NCBI GenBank assembly: GCA_944389275.1 | Contig: CALXLT010000036.1 | Span: 1 to 52,191, forward strand | Direction: 5' to 3' | From: an uncultured Spirochaetaceae bacterium | GTDB taxonomy: Bacteria > Spirochaetota > Spirochaetia > Sphaerochaetales > Sphaerochaetaceae | DNA length: 52,191 nt | Part shown: piece by piece, positions 1 to 8,239 of the stretch | How positions within the stretch are numbered: position 1 is the first letter of the stretch | Layout: every line of letters begins with the position of its first letter | The notes under the pieces: model-generated | The model's database searches: none | Seen by the model: only the letters and a program-made list of their open reading frames with translations | What the model was told of the DNA's origin: nothing | Translations under genes and position numbers: made by a program

Positions 1-126
1 AACCTGCACCCGGACGTGCTGATCACGCACCGCTTCCCGCTTGATAAGGCGGATGAGGCGTATGCGCTGATGGCCAGCGGCAAGTGCGGCAAGGTGGCTG
101 TGTGCCAGGATGAAGAGCTGAAATGA
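1..126 (+). CDS. C-terminal end of a zinc-type alcohol/sugar dehydrogenase (partial)
   Basis: Only the last 41 codons are in the window. They read as the C-terminus of a medium-chain, zinc-dependent dehydrogenase of the threonine/sorbitol dehydrogenase kind: the pattern HRFPLDKADEAYALMASGK followed by a basic-hydrophobic end is the usual closing helix and strand of that family. The TGA stop overlaps the ATG of the galactonate dehydratase gene by 4 nt, so the two are translationally coupled. By context it would oxidise a sugar or sugar acid to feed the dehydratase. The substrate cannot be told from this fragment. Confidence 0.75.
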   Translation, partial: NLHPDVLITHRFPLDKADEAYALMASGKCGKVAVCQDEELK

Positions 127-1271
127 AGATCAAATCATTCAATCTTTATACGGTTCCTCCCCGTTGGTTGTTCCTTGAGATCGAGACAGATGAAGGGATA
201 ACAGGCTGGGGAGAGCCTGTGGTTGAGGGACGCGCCGCAGTCGTAAAGGCTGCGGTAGAGGAACTGAGCTATTACTTCAAGGGCAAGGATCCCAGGAATA
301 TAGAGGATCTTTGGCAGACTATGTACAGAGCCGGATTCTATAGGGGAGGCCCTGAGGTGATGAGCGCCATCGCAGGCATAGACCAGGCTCTGTGGGACAT
401 CAAGGGTAAGTATTACTCCGCTCCTGTCTATGAGCTCCTAGGAGGCAAGTGCCGCGATAAGCTCAAGGTCTACAGCTGGGTTGGAGGCGACCGTCCAGGA
501 GACCTTGAGAATGGCGTGAAGGCTCTTTGGGAAAGCGGCTGCACCGCCCTCAAGATGAATGCCACGGAGGAGATGCATTACATCGATAGCTATTCGAAGA
601 TCGATGCCGTATGCAAAAGGGTAGAGACTATCAAGAACCTTATGGGCGACAAGATGGAGATCGCTGTTGATTTCCATGGCCGTGTGCATAAGACGATGGC
701 AAAGGTCCTTGCCCATGCCCTCGAGCCATATCATCTGATGTTCATCGAGGAGCCCGTGCTCCCTCAGAACAATGAGGCTCTCAGGGAAATAGCGAGGCAT
801 ACCTCAACTCCGATAGCGACAGGAGAGCGTATGTTCAGCAGATGGGACTATAAGCCACTGTTCGAGGCAGGCTATGCGGATATAATCCAGCCGGATCTTT
901 CCCATGCCGGAGGCATAACGGAGGTCAGGAAGATCGCCGCCATGGCCGAAGCGTATGATATGGCCGTTGCGCCGCATTGCCCGCTTGGACCGATCGCATT
1001 GGCAGCCTGTGTGCAGCTTGATGCATGCACGCCAAACGCGTTCATCCAGGAGCAGAGCCTTGGCATCCATTACAACAAAGGTGCTGATCTCCTTGATTAC
1101 CTCAAGGATCCTGAGGTCTTCAGGTTCTCCAATGGCTTCATAGCTATTCCTGATGGTCCAGGCTTAGGAATCGAAGTCGATAAGGAGAAGGTGATAGAGG
1201 CTGCGAAGACAGGCCATAGCTGGAAGAATCCCGTATGGCGCAACTATGACGGCACGATAGCCGAATGGTAG
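123..1271 (+). CDS. dgoD: D-galactonate dehydratase (enolase superfamily)
   Basis: A 382-residue enolase-superfamily enzyme that dehydrates D-galactonate to 2-keto-3-deoxygalactonate in the cytoplasm. It is collinear with E. coli DgoD as I remember it, including the opening PPRW segment, MYRAGFYRGGP (67-77) and the end VAEW/IAEW. Metal ligands fall at D183, E209 and E235, with the catalytic histidines H185 (DFHGR) and H285 (APHCPLGP). It starts with an ATGA overlap on the preceding dehydrogenase and is followed 7 nt later by an aldolase and then a kinase. The operon therefore encodes dehydration, phosphorylation and cleavage of a keto-deoxy sugar acid. A related acid-sugar dehydratase specificity cannot be excluded, but the match is close. 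Confidence 0.92.
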   Translation: MKIKSFNLYTVPPRWLFLEIETDEGITGWGEPVVEGRAAVVKAAVEELSYYFKGKDPRNIEDLWQTMYRAGFYRGGPEVMSAIAGIDQALWDIKGKYYSAPVYELLGGKCRDKLKVYSWVGGDRPGDLENGVKALWESGCTALKMNATEEMHYIDSYSKIDAVCKRVETIKNLMGDKMEIAVDFHGRVHKTMAKVLAHALEPYHLMFIEEPVLPQNNEALREIARHTSTPIATGERMFSRWDYKPLFEAGYADIIQPDLSHAGGITEVRKIAAMAEAYDMAVAPHCPLGPIALAACVQLDACTPNAFIQEQSLGIHYNKGADLLDYLKDPEVFRFSNGFIAIPDGPGLGIEVDKEKVIEAAKTGHSWKNPVWRNYDGTIAEW

Positions 1272-1278
1272 AGAGAAG

Positions 1279-1923
1279 ATGGGAATCAAGGAAGAGATAA
1301 TCAGGAATAAGGTAGTGCTGATATCCCGCGGCATAGGCGGAGGCCGGATGAAGGACATGGCGAAAGCCTTGTACGAAGGTGGCGCCAGATTGCTGGAGAT
1401 CACGTTCAACCAGTCATCGCCGGATGCGGTGAAGGAGACAGGGGATGCGATAGCATCTGTCTGCTCTCTTGGCCTTGACGGTCTTCATGTGGGAGCCGGT
1501 ACGGTAATGACAGAGGAGCAGCTTCTTGCAGCTTATGACAGCGGAGCGGAGTTCATCCTCAGCCCGAATGTCGATACTGCGATCATAAGGCGGACGAAGG
1601 AGCTTGGGCTTGGTTCTGTACCCGGGGCATACACTCCTACGGAGATTGCGGAAGCTTGGAAAGCCGGTGCGGATATCGTCAAGCTTTTTCCCGCAAGCAT
1701 AGGAGGGATTGCATACCTGCGTGCAATACGCGGCCCGATCAGCCACATTCCTCTTATGGCTGTAGGTGGCATAAGCGAGGCTAATATCGGAGAGTTCCTT
1801 AGGAACGGGTGCTGCAGCTGCGGCTTAGGCAGCAATATAGTGAGGAAGGATCTGATAGAAGCAGGGCGTTACGATGAGCTTACGGCTCTTGTCAGGAAGC
1901 TGATGGAAGCTGCGGAGGTGTGA
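1279..1923 (+). CDS. 2-keto-3-deoxy-6-phosphogluconate/galactonate aldolase
   Basis: A 214-residue class I aldolase of the KDPG/KDPGal family, which cleaves the phosphorylated keto-deoxy acid to pyruvate and glyceraldehyde 3-phosphate. Visible family motifs are LLEITFN (38-44, catalytic E40), GAGTVMT (72-78), ILSPN (93-97) and DIVKLFPAS (132-140), in which K135 is the Schiff-base lysine. The length is normal. The ATG is preceded by a purine-rich GAGAGA stretch, and the next gene begins 1 nt after the stop. Whether it prefers the gluconate or the galactonate epimer is unclear; the neighbouring galactonate dehydratase favours a DgoA-like role, while a PfkB kinase favours KDPG. It may serve both. 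Confidence 0.88.
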   Translation: MGIKEEIIRNKVVLISRGIGGGRMKDMAKALYEGGARLLEITFNQSSPDAVKETGDAIASVCSLGLDGLHVGAGTVMTEEQLLAAYDSGAEFILSPNVDTAIIRRTKELGLGSVPGAYTPTEIAEAWKAGADIVKLFPASIGGIAYLRAIRGPISHIPLMAVGGISEANIGEFLRNGCCSCGLGSNIVRKDLIEAGRYDELTALVRKLMEAAEV

Positions 1924-1924
1924 T

Positions 1925-2947
1925 ATGGGAAGGATTGTTACGTTCGGTGAGATAATGATGAGGCTCAATCCTCCAGGATATCTCCGCATCCAGCAGACAG
2001 ATGAGTTCAAGGCCTCATATGCCGGGGGCGAAGCGAATGCAGCTGTCTCGCTCGCGAACTACGGCGAGGATTCAAGGTTCGTGACGATGGTGCCGGAGAA
2101 TGATCTCGGGCAGAGTGCCGTGAATTCCCTAAGGCATTGGGGCGTTGATGTTTCGTGCATAGCCCGTGGAGGGGAGAGGCTTGGAATCTACTTTGTTGAA
2201 AAGGGAGCAAGCCAGAGAGCCTCTAAGGTCATATATGATAGGAAAGGCTCCTCTGTTGCCACGTCGTGTTTCGAGGATTACGACTGGGATAGGATATTCG
2301 AAGGAGCTGACTGGTTCCATTTCACTGGCATAACGCCGGCGCTGAGCGACAGCCTTGCTGATCTATGCCTGCGGGCATGCAGGCTGGCGAAGGATCGTGG
2401 TATGACAGTCAGCTGTGATCTGAACTACAGGAAGAACCTCTGGAGCAGGGAGAAGGCATCCCGTGTCATGTCAGAGCTTGCTAAGTTTGTTGATGTTCTT
2501 ATCGGCAATGAGGAGGATGCATACGATGTGTTTGGATTCAAGGCCGGAGACAGCGACATCATAGGAGGGCAGCTGAGTCATGAAGGGTATGCGGCAGTAG
2601 CTCGTAAGATCACCGAGGAATTCGGGTGCAGCAAGGTAGCCTTCACCCTCAGGGAGTCCATATCCGCAAGCGACAATAACTGGGCCGGCATGCTGTATGA
2701 CGGTGATGGTGCCCATTTCTCGAGAAAGTATCCGATACACATCGTTGATAGAGTAGGCGGCGGAGACAGCTTCTCAGGCGCCCTGATCTACGCGCTTCAC
2801 AATGGCTTCAAGTCTGATGAAGCGATAGGGTTTGCGGTGGCGGCCTCCTGCTTGAAGCAGACGATCGAATACGATTTCAACCATGTCACTATCAAGGAGA
2901 TCATGACCCTGATGGGAGGCGATGGAAGCGGTCGTGTCCAGCGATGA
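1925..2947 (+). CDS. kdgK: 2-keto-3-deoxygluconate kinase (PfkB family)
   Basis: A 340-residue ribokinase/PfkB-family sugar kinase. The N-terminal signature AGGEANAAVSLANYG (33-47) and the C-terminal GGGDSFSGA (278-286), with catalytic base D281, are those of KDG kinases, which phosphorylate 2-keto-3-deoxygluconate with ATP. It is the third gene of the dehydratase-aldolase-kinase operon, 1 nt after the aldolase. KDG is also the end product of unsaturated uronate breakdown, so this kinase is the likely entry point for products of the heparinase/GH88 locus elsewhere in the window; that link is inferred. A true DgoK-type galactonokinase is not seen here. A hairpin terminator follows. Confidence 0.88.
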   Translation: MGRIVTFGEIMMRLNPPGYLRIQQTDEFKASYAGGEANAAVSLANYGEDSRFVTMVPENDLGQSAVNSLRHWGVDVSCIARGGERLGIYFVEKGASQRASKVIYDRKGSSVATSCFEDYDWDRIFEGADWFHFTGITPALSDSLADLCLRACRLAKDRGMTVSCDLNYRKNLWSREKASRVMSELAKFVDVLIGNEEDAYDVFGFKAGDSDIIGGQLSHEGYAAVARKITEEFGCSKVAFTLRESISASDNNWAGMLYDGDGAHFSRKYPIHIVDRVGGGDSFSGALIYALHNGFKSDEAIGFAVAASCLKQTIEYDFNHVTIKEIMTLMGGDGSGRVQR

Positions 2948-2966
2948 CAGATACTGTCTGTGATAT

Positions 2967-3002
2967 AAGCTGCCGGGTAATTGCCTTGGCAGCTTTTGTT
3001 TA
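2967..3002 (+). terminator. Intrinsic terminator after kdgK
   Basis: The inverted repeat AAGCTGCC (2967-2974) and GGCAGCTT (2988-2995) forms an 8-bp stem with a 13-nt loop and runs into TTGTTT. It ends the sugar-acid operon. Confidence 0.75.
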
Positions 3003-3004
3003 CC

Positions 3005-3032
3005 TTGCAATCCTTTCATATGCGTATATACT
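3005..3032 (+). promoter_or_regulatory. Promoter for the repeat lipoprotein gene
   Basis: TTGCAA (3005-3010), a 16-bp spacer and TATACT (3027-3032) form a good sigma-70-type promoter. Transcription would begin near 3039, which leaves a leader of only about 12 nt before the ATG at 3051. No Shine-Dalgarno sequence is visible in that leader. Confidence 0.6.
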
Positions 3033-3050
3033 CAATCTTGGATTTACAAT

Positions 3051-4382
3051 ATGAAGAAGATAGCTTATTTGTTCCTTGTTTTCCTAATTGCTCTTGCAAT
3101 GGCCTCATGCAACGATTCTGTCGCTGTCGATGACGATACCTCCTCATCAGAGGAAGATGCTCCGGTTTCCGATGTTTCCGGTCTCCGCTTTGAGAGCAAT
3201 GTTGATGCCATAGCGAAGAAAGAGGCGAAGGCAAAGACTCTTGAGCGCATCGGTGAGCCTATCGTTGGGGTGCTTCTCAAGTTCGATGGAGCTCAGGCTT
3301 ATGGGTATGACGAGAACGTATGCTACCTTCATTACCTTGGTGATGGCGTTACTGAGTATAATGGGGATGGGATGCCGTATAACTATATCCTTTATTCCCC
3401 GGCAGTGATCCATGAAGTATACAACAAGGCCAGTGGTCTCAATGGATACAACACCGGCAATCCTTTCTGGTGGTATATGTCCGAGTACTTCGGTCTTGAT
3501 ATCAATACGATATTGACCGACTGGTATCCTATCCTTGAGACATTGCTGAATCAGACAGAGCTTCCTGAGCCTAAGGTTGAGGATGTGGGGCAGGATTGGA
3601 AAGGGGCCCCTCCGACGCTTCCTGATATAGAGATCCCTGAATTCGATCCAGAGACTGAGATCATAGTGCTCTCGGAGGTTAAGGGGCCTGTTACGGAGGC
3701 ATTGGTTGGGTATCCGTATCGTGACAGGATGTCCTTCAGCCCGTACGCGAAGCTTGGCGGCTATGATGACGTTGTATCGAACGCGTTCTACATCAGCTGG
3801 GATTGCGTCGTGTATTACCCGATGATGATCCATGAGGCATATAACAAGGCTGATGATAGCCTATTCATCTATATGGAAGCCCATTACGGGATCACGAAGG
3901 AACAGGTTGAGGAAGAAGGGATGCAGCTTGTGATCAACAAGCTTCTTGAGGCTTATGCAGATGGCCCGCTTCCTCTTCCCTCTGCTGCCGATTGGGCGGG
4001 ACTTGCAATACCAGGGTTCGATGTCGATACCTTAGAGGATAATAGGCTTTACATTGTTGATGGCCGCAAGGATGAAAGCGTGTCGCCATTTGTCCTTGAC
4101 CCATACACGGATGGGCCTTTCCATAATGCCGCGGGGTACGAGAAAGCGGAGGATTGCTGCTTCTATATCAGCGAGGATGGCTGGGTGTACATGCCGAAAG
4201 CTCTTTCCGATGCCTATGCGGAGTACAAAGGTGTCGTTGATGACAAGACCGGGAATCCGTTCTGGGCTTATATGAATACCTATTTTGATGGAAGCGATTA
4301 CAGCAGCGTGCAGAAGGCCATGGAGCTGCTTCTTGCAGAGGATACGCTTCCGTATCCAGATTCCTCTGATTACCGCATGTGA
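3051..4382 (+). CDS. Lipoprotein with three internal repeats, function unknown
   Basis: A 443-residue exported lipoprotein. A short basic N-terminus, a hydrophobic core and LAMASC give a lipobox with C20 as the lipidation site, followed by an acidic Asp/Ser/Glu linker (about 21-40). The mature part holds three imperfect repeats of about 100-120 residues. Each has an aromatic Y-I-S/Y-L strand, a [VA]IHE[VA]YNKA-like helix and an ending GNPFW-YM-YFG or a variant (about residues 85-165, 225-300 and 345-430). The third copy keeps GNPFWAYMNTYF, almost matching GNPFWWYMSEYF of the first; the middle copy is shorter and most diverged. I recognise no family. Its last 13 nt overlap the convergent glycosyltransferase gene. 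Confidence 0.85.
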   Translation: MKKIAYLFLVFLIALAMASCNDSVAVDDDTSSSEEDAPVSDVSGLRFESNVDAIAKKEAKAKTLERIGEPIVGVLLKFDGAQAYGYDENVCYLHYLGDGVTEYNGDGMPYNYILYSPAVIHEVYNKASGLNGYNTGNPFWWYMSEYFGLDINTILTDWYPILETLLNQTELPEPKVEDVGQDWKGAPPTLPDIEIPEFDPETEIIVLSEVKGPVTEALVGYPYRDRMSFSPYAKLGGYDDVVSNAFYISWDCVVYYPMMIHEAYNKADDSLFIYMEAHYGITKEQVEEEGMQLVINKLLEAYADGPLPLPSAADWAGLAIPGFDVDTLEDNRLYIVDGRKDESVSPFVLDPYTDGPFHNAAGYEKAEDCCFYISEDGWVYMPKALSDAYAEYKGVVDDKTGNPFWAYMNTYFDGSDYSSVQKAMELLLAEDTLPYPDSSDYRM

Positions 4383-5515
4383 TTGCCGTATAGCGCGGCA
4401 TCATCCGCGACTATCCTGGCAAGTTTCTGGGCGCTGTACTCTATAGGGACCTTGCTGAAGTTCTCGTCGAGCTTCGCAAGGTTCTCAGGGTGCGTGACGA
4501 GGCTGCGGATTATAGCTATCTGCTTATCCCGATCCCCTGTGGCGTTCCATCCCACGCCATATTTCTCCACGTACTCTGCGGAATGGATGACTATATACAC
4601 AAGCTCCGTGATCAGGAATGGCCTATGCGCATAGATCGCCTCGACTATGGTGTTTATGCCAGCACGGCCCGCGATGACATCCGATGCGGCGAGGTATTCG
4701 CTAACGTTATCTATGAAGCCTCTGATAAGGACCTCTGTGTTCTTTCCCCTGTGCTCTCTTATGATCCTGTCGAGCCTACGCTTCATCTCCTTCTTTATGC
4801 CGCCTATTATCACGACCTGCACGGGAAGATCCTCGCGGAGGATATCCTCGAGAAGATTCAGGGAGCCAAGCCCCTCTCCGCCGAGATTGAGCTGCAGCGT
4901 GAACTTGTCCTCATCGATGCCGATATGTCTCCTTGCTTCCGCTTTCGAGAGCCTTGGCTCATCCGCGACCGAGCTTTGGAGAGGGAAGGGGGAGAGCATG
5001 ATGGTATCTTCAGCCTGGCCCAGGGCCTTTACACGTTCCACACCCTCTTCAGTGGGTATCAGGAATTTCCTCAGGTATGGGCAGATGGAGACCGCGGGGG
5101 CTGAGAACACATCTGTTGAATAGAAGTATACAGGGATATCCTCACCCATCTCATGGAGCAGTGTGGAGAGAACCGTGCCAGGGTAGGGATGCGTCGCGAA
5201 TATGAAATCAGGACGGCTTTCGCTTATGTTCCTTCTCAGTTTCTTTCCACCGAACTTCCTCACAAGGGCTATCACGGTCCTTATGCCCCAGCCGGAGCTG
5301 TCGAGGGAACGGAACAGATGCTTCTCTATGAACGGGATGCGCAGCATTATCCTCCACGCTGTCTGATTGAGCGTTTCCATCCAGTGAAGGTCGAGGTAGT
5401 CGAAGAAATCGACAAGGCTGCTGTCAACGCCGATGCGTACCATCTGCTCATGGACAGCCTTTGCTGGAACATAGTGGCCCTTGCCGGCCTTTATGTATAC
5501 GCATAGCCCTTTCAT
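4370..5515 (-). CDS. GT28-type glycolipid glycosyltransferase (MGDG/UgtP/MurG-like)
   Basis: A 381-residue glycosyltransferase related to monogalactosyldiacylglycerol synthase and the processive diacylglycerol glucosyltransferases. The N-terminus carries the AGKGHYVPAKA motif (10-20), matching the G-x-G-H loop of the family. The C-terminal half has the nucleotide-sugar pattern LNLGGEG, VLIRGFIDNVSEYLAASDVIAGRAG and a later conserved glutamate region (ITE). It probably adds sugar from a nucleotide donor to diacylglycerol at the inner membrane face. Upstream, a TAGAAT box preceded by TGC (an extended -10) lies only 6 nt before the ATG, so the transcript may be leaderless. It is divergent from the gene at 5566. 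Confidence 0.8.
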   Translation of the reverse strand: MKGLCVYIKAGKGHYVPAKAVHEQMVRIGVDSSLVDFFDYLDLHWMETLNQTAWRIMLRIPFIEKHLFRSLDSSGWGIRTVIALVRKFGGKKLRRNISESRPDFIFATHPYPGTVLSTLLHEMGEDIPVYFYSTDVFSAPAVSICPYLRKFLIPTEEGVERVKALGQAEDTIMLSPFPLQSSVADEPRLSKAEARRHIGIDEDKFTLQLNLGGEGLGSLNLLEDILREDLPVQVVIIGGIKKEMKRRLDRIIREHRGKNTEVLIRGFIDNVSEYLAASDVIAGRAGINTIVEAIYAHRPFLITELVYIVIHSAEYVEKYGVGWNATGDRDKQIAIIRSLVTHPENLAKLDENFSKVPIEYSAQKLARIVADDAALYGNHMR

Positions 5516-5521
5516 ATCCTT

Positions 5522-5558
5522 ATTCTAGCAAGTTTTCCGATTGGATTTCGACTATAAT
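5522..5558. promoter_or_regulatory. Divergent -10 boxes close to both start codons
   Basis: On the minus strand TAGAAT (5527-5522), preceded by TGC, lies 6 nt before the ATG at 5515. On the plus strand TATAAT (5553-5558) lies 7 nt before the ATG at 5566. Neither gene has a Shine-Dalgarno sequence. The -35 matches are poor on both strands. Confidence 0.45.
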
Positions 5559-5565
5559 CATCTAT

Positions 5566-5952
5566 ATGGGAAAAGAAGTTCCTGGATGTTTGGCTGGAAG
5601 ATGGGTCTCAGAGCTATGCGATGATGACTGGATCGAGATCACACGCTCCTCGGTACTCTGGAAGCATTTCGAGATGGACGCCATAGACATGATGGATCTG
5701 GATACGCTCAGGAAGAAGTATCCAGGAGACTATGAGTATGCAGCCTCTGCTTCCTCTCTCACGATTTCCTTCTCCCATGTCGACAATTGTTCAGCTTCCG
5801 CTATAAGCGGATGCTATAGGTTTTCCCTCACCGATGAAGGAAGACTGAGCATGTATTACAGATATACATTGGATGAGCCGGAAAAGGATCCTGGCATCGA
5901 CAGCGTGTGGGTGGAGGAGTACCTTTACGATAAGGATCTTCTTTCCTTGTGA
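5566..5952 (+). CDS. Small protein of unknown function, beta-rich
   Basis: A 128-residue protein. The ATG at 5566 is chosen over an earlier in-frame ATG because a TATAAT box lies 7 nt upstream of it, inside the longer version. The sequence alternates short hydrophobic and polar segments (GRWVSE, LTISFSH, CYRFSLTD, RLSMYYRYT, VWVEEYLYD), which suggests a small beta-barrel or sandwich, perhaps lipocalin-like; I cannot assign a family. There is no signal peptide. Its stop overlaps the GTG start of the HAD phosphatase by 4 nt, so the two are made together. Confidence 0.7.
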   Translation: MGKEVPGCLAGRWVSELCDDDWIEITRSSVLWKHFEMDAIDMMDLDTLRKKYPGDYEYAASASSLTISFSHVDNCSASAISGCYRFSLTDEGRLSMYYRYTLDEPEKDPGIDSVWVEEYLYDKDLLSL

Positions 5953-6623
5953 TTCCGGATAATGTACCATCTTCATATATGGATGTCGTCATAGCCCTTG
6001 ATTTCGATGGAACGCTCTACCCGATAACCGATTATGACTCAGAGCAGCTTCTTTTGCATCTTTCCGGAAGGGAAGGGGCGGAGGAGCTTATCGAGCGAGA
6101 CAAGAAAGGTGGCTTTGATCCTGTCTCATTCAATGCAGACTTCGAAAGGATCATCCATGGCCTTGAGGTGTTTTATATAGATGAGGCCGCGAGGATCATC
6201 CATGGAAGATGTGCAGATGAGGATTTCTCCCCGCTGAGAAGACTCCAGGCCAAAGGCTGCCATATCGCCATAATATCGTGCGGAAGCGATCTCCTTATAT
6301 CACGATTCCTCGCTCTTGCCGGCTTGGAGGCTGAGATGATAGTCGCCAAGGAGATAGTTGCGGAGGACGGGAGGATCTCTAAAGTAAAGAGCCATATCAA
6401 TGATATAAGGGAAAAGGAGGAAGCTATCCGCCGCATCCGCGAGCGCTGGCCAGGCTGTTCCGTCATAGCCGTTGGCGATGGCCCGACAGATTCCTATATG
6501 CTAAGGGCATCTGATTATCCATTCGTAATCTCCTACAATGGCAGAAGGCGGCTGGAAGGCTATGAGATCATTGATAGCTTCAGCCGTGTGGAGGAGGTCG
6601 CGGATAGCCTTCTTCAGTGCTGA
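5949..6623 (+). CDS. HAD-family phosphatase, phosphoserine-phosphatase-like
   Basis: A 224-residue cytoplasmic HAD-superfamily hydrolase. Motif I is DFDGTL (residues 18-23, nucleophile and acid/base aspartates), motif II the serine in IISCGSD, motif III a lysine in SKVKSH, and motif IV GDGPTDSYML. The helical cap between motifs I and II puts it near phosphoserine phosphatases and the MtnX-like group. The GTG start gives a GTGA overlap with the upstream gene; an ATG ten codons later is the alternative. The substrate is not predictable from sequence alone. Confidence 0.78.
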   Translation: MIPDNVPSSYMDVVIALDFDGTLYPITDYDSEQLLLHLSGREGAEELIERDKKGGFDPVSFNADFERIIHGLEVFYIDEAARIIHGRCADEDFSPLRRLQAKGCHIAIISCGSDLLISRFLALAGLEAEMIVAKEIVAEDGRISKVKSHINDIREKEEAIRRIRERWPGCSVIAVGDGPTDSYMLRASDYPFVISYNGRRRLEGYEIIDSFSRVEEVADSLLQC

Positions 6624-6655
6624 CGCAAGGAATTGCAGATTCTTTTCAAAAGTAC

Positions 6656-6684
6656 TTTACACATGAATTGTATTTTGCTAGTAT
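6656..6684 (+). promoter_or_regulatory. Promoter of tRNA-Val
   Basis: TTTACA (6656-6661), a 17-bp spacer and TAGTAT (6679-6684), with TGC directly before the -10 box. The predicted start near 6691 is about 6 nt before the mature tRNA. Confidence 0.75.
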
Positions 6685-6696
6685 AGCAAAGCATTC

Positions 6697-6768
6697 GGGC
6701 GGTTAACTCAGCGGGAGAGTGCCACCTTGACGTGGTGGAAGTCATAGGTTCAAACCCTATACCGCCCA
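6697..6768 (+). tRNA. tRNA-Val (anticodon GAC)
   Basis: A full cloverleaf can be folded by eye. The acceptor stem is GGGCGGT (6697-6703) with ACCGCCC (6761-6767) and discriminator A6768. The D stem is ACTC/GAGT, the anticodon stem CCACC/GGTGG with loop TTGACGT, and the T stem ATAGG/CCTAT with loop TTCAAAC. The anticodon GAC (6729-6731) reads valine codons GUC and GUU. The 3' CCA is not encoded. A good promoter precedes it and an intrinsic terminator follows. The region just downstream holds an accessory segment. Confidence 0.93.
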
Positions 6769-6773
6769 GATTG

Positions 6774-6813
6774 AAAAGCCTTGTACCAGAGATGGTTGCA
6801 AGGCTTTTTCTTT
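6774..6813 (+). terminator. Intrinsic terminator after tRNA-Val
   Basis: AAAAGCCTTG (6774-6783) pairs with CAAGGCTTTT (6799-6808) and leads into a T-rich tail TTTTTCTTT. Confidence 0.8.
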
Positions 6814-6961
6814 CGTGGTACGAATTGTCCTGTCACTCAATCGTGGCGGCTGGATGTCGAAGAATCCTGAAATTCTCCTGGTTCTTATGTCGATGATCAT
6901 CGTTCTGAAGAACCACATCACGCTGCTTTAGGGAGGAATTGCCTGGAAAAGGAGCAATAGA

Positions 6962-8014
6962 ATGAGTACAAAGAAGAAAGATACATCAATAATCCGTTCC
7001 TCGACAGCCGAATACCTCACTTATGTAGCAGCCACAGGCGACTCAAGCGAAAGCATCGAGATGCGCTATGAGGATGAGAACATCTGGCTTACGCAGAAGA
7101 TGATGGCGACACTGTACGGTGTTGAAACCAGCACAATCAATGAACACATCAAGAAAATATATAGTGATGCCGAACTCCAGGAGGAGGCAACTATTCGGAA
7201 ATTCCGAATAGTTCAGACTGAAGGCAATCGTCAGGTCTCTCGAGATGTCATCCACTACAATCTCCAGATGATCATCGCTGTCGGTTTCAAGGTGAATAAT
7301 GAGCGTGCTGTGCAGTTCAGGAAGTGGGCAAATACGATTGTCAAGGATTTCACCATCAAGGGGTGGGTGATGGATGATGAGCGTCTGAAGAATGGTGGCT
7401 CTCAGCTCACGAAAGAGTATTTTGACAAGCTCATTGAGAAAGTCAGGGAGATAAGGCTTTCTGAAAGGCGATTCTATCAGAAAGTGACTGACATCTATGC
7501 CACCGCTGTGGATTATGACTCATCGGCAAAAGCCACCCACCGTTTTTTTTCGGCTGTTCAGAACAAGCTTCATTACAGCGTCCATGGCCAGACTGCCGCT
7601 GAGGTCATCTACAGCAGGGCAGATGCTGAAAAGGAGCATATGGGACTCACCAGCTGGGATGGTTCTCCAAATGGGAAGATCCACAGCTATGATGTCATCG
7701 TTGCAAAGAACTATCTTTCAGAAGATGAGCTTAGAAAGCTTGAGCGCATTGTCTCTGCATACCTTGATTTCGCAGAGGATATGGCTGAGCGACATATCCC
7801 GATGACAATGGAAGACTGGGAGGAACGCCTTAACAGTTTCCTCACACTCTGGGATAAGGATGTGCTCAAGGATAATGGAAAGATTTCTGCAGAGCTTGCA
7901 AAGGCCCATGCCTTGAGTGAGTTTGAAAAGTATAGGGTCGTCCAGGACAAGCTCTATCGTAGCGACTTCGACAGGATGCTTGCAGAGCTTGATGGGATTG
8001 AATATTCAGATTAG
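6962..8014 (+). CDS. RhuM family protein
   Basis: A 350-residue protein of the RhuM family (once called a virulence protein), which is common on genomic islands and near restriction and toxin-antitoxin genes. The N-terminal part (about 35-130) has the characteristic IWLTQKMMATLYGV, TINEHIKKI and FRIVQTEGNRQVSRDV stretches, which resemble the DNA-binding region of KilA/BRO-type phage proteins. The C-terminal part (about 150-345) has the HFF/TAAEVIYSRADAEK and HMGLTSW blocks of the family. AAGGAG lies 7-8 nt upstream of the ATG. The molecular role is unknown; a phage or plasmid interaction is an inference from family context. A run of eight T lies within codons near 7543-7550. Confidence 0.85.
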   Translation: MSTKKKDTSIIRSSTAEYLTYVAATGDSSESIEMRYEDENIWLTQKMMATLYGVETSTINEHIKKIYSDAELQEEATIRKFRIVQTEGNRQVSRDVIHYNLQMIIAVGFKVNNERAVQFRKWANTIVKDFTIKGWVMDDERLKNGGSQLTKEYFDKLIEKVREIRLSERRFYQKVTDIYATAVDYDSSAKATHRFFSAVQNKLHYSVHGQTAAEVIYSRADAEKEHMGLTSWDGSPNGKIHSYDVIVAKNYLSEDELRKLERIVSAYLDFAEDMAERHIPMTMEDWEERLNSFLTLWDKDVLKDNGKISAELAKAHALSEFEKYRVVQDKLYRSDFDRMLAELDGIEYSD

Positions 8015-8239
8015 GAAGAGTGATATAACAGTCCGCTTGGACAGTTTTCGGACTGATATCAGTCTATAAAGTAGACTGTTGCATAGCAGGAGGATGCTGA
8101 AAATTCCTGAAATTCCCCTTGTCTTCAGTCCTTCCATAATATCAAGAAAACCCGATTCCAGCTTGAGAATACAAAGATTGCTTTCTCGAAGCGGGAAAGG
8201 TGACAGGGAGCATCATCTTGTCTCCTGCTTCATATGAAA

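Noticed and set aside
6745..6768. Search for an att-type repeat of the tRNA-Val 3' end bordering the accessory segment
   Set aside because: No second copy of the tRNA 3' sequence was seen within the window, and no integrase gene is present.
7543..7550. Run of eight T inside the RhuM gene as a phase-variation switch
   Set aside because: The frame is intact across it (Phe-Phe codons) and T8 is short for a contingency tract; no further evidence of switching.
6863..8125. Similar short stretches near 6867-6889 and 8103-8125 (TCCTGAAATTC core) as ends of a mobile element
   Set aside because: Similarity is only about 17 of 22 bases with no inverted or integrase features, so it may be chance.
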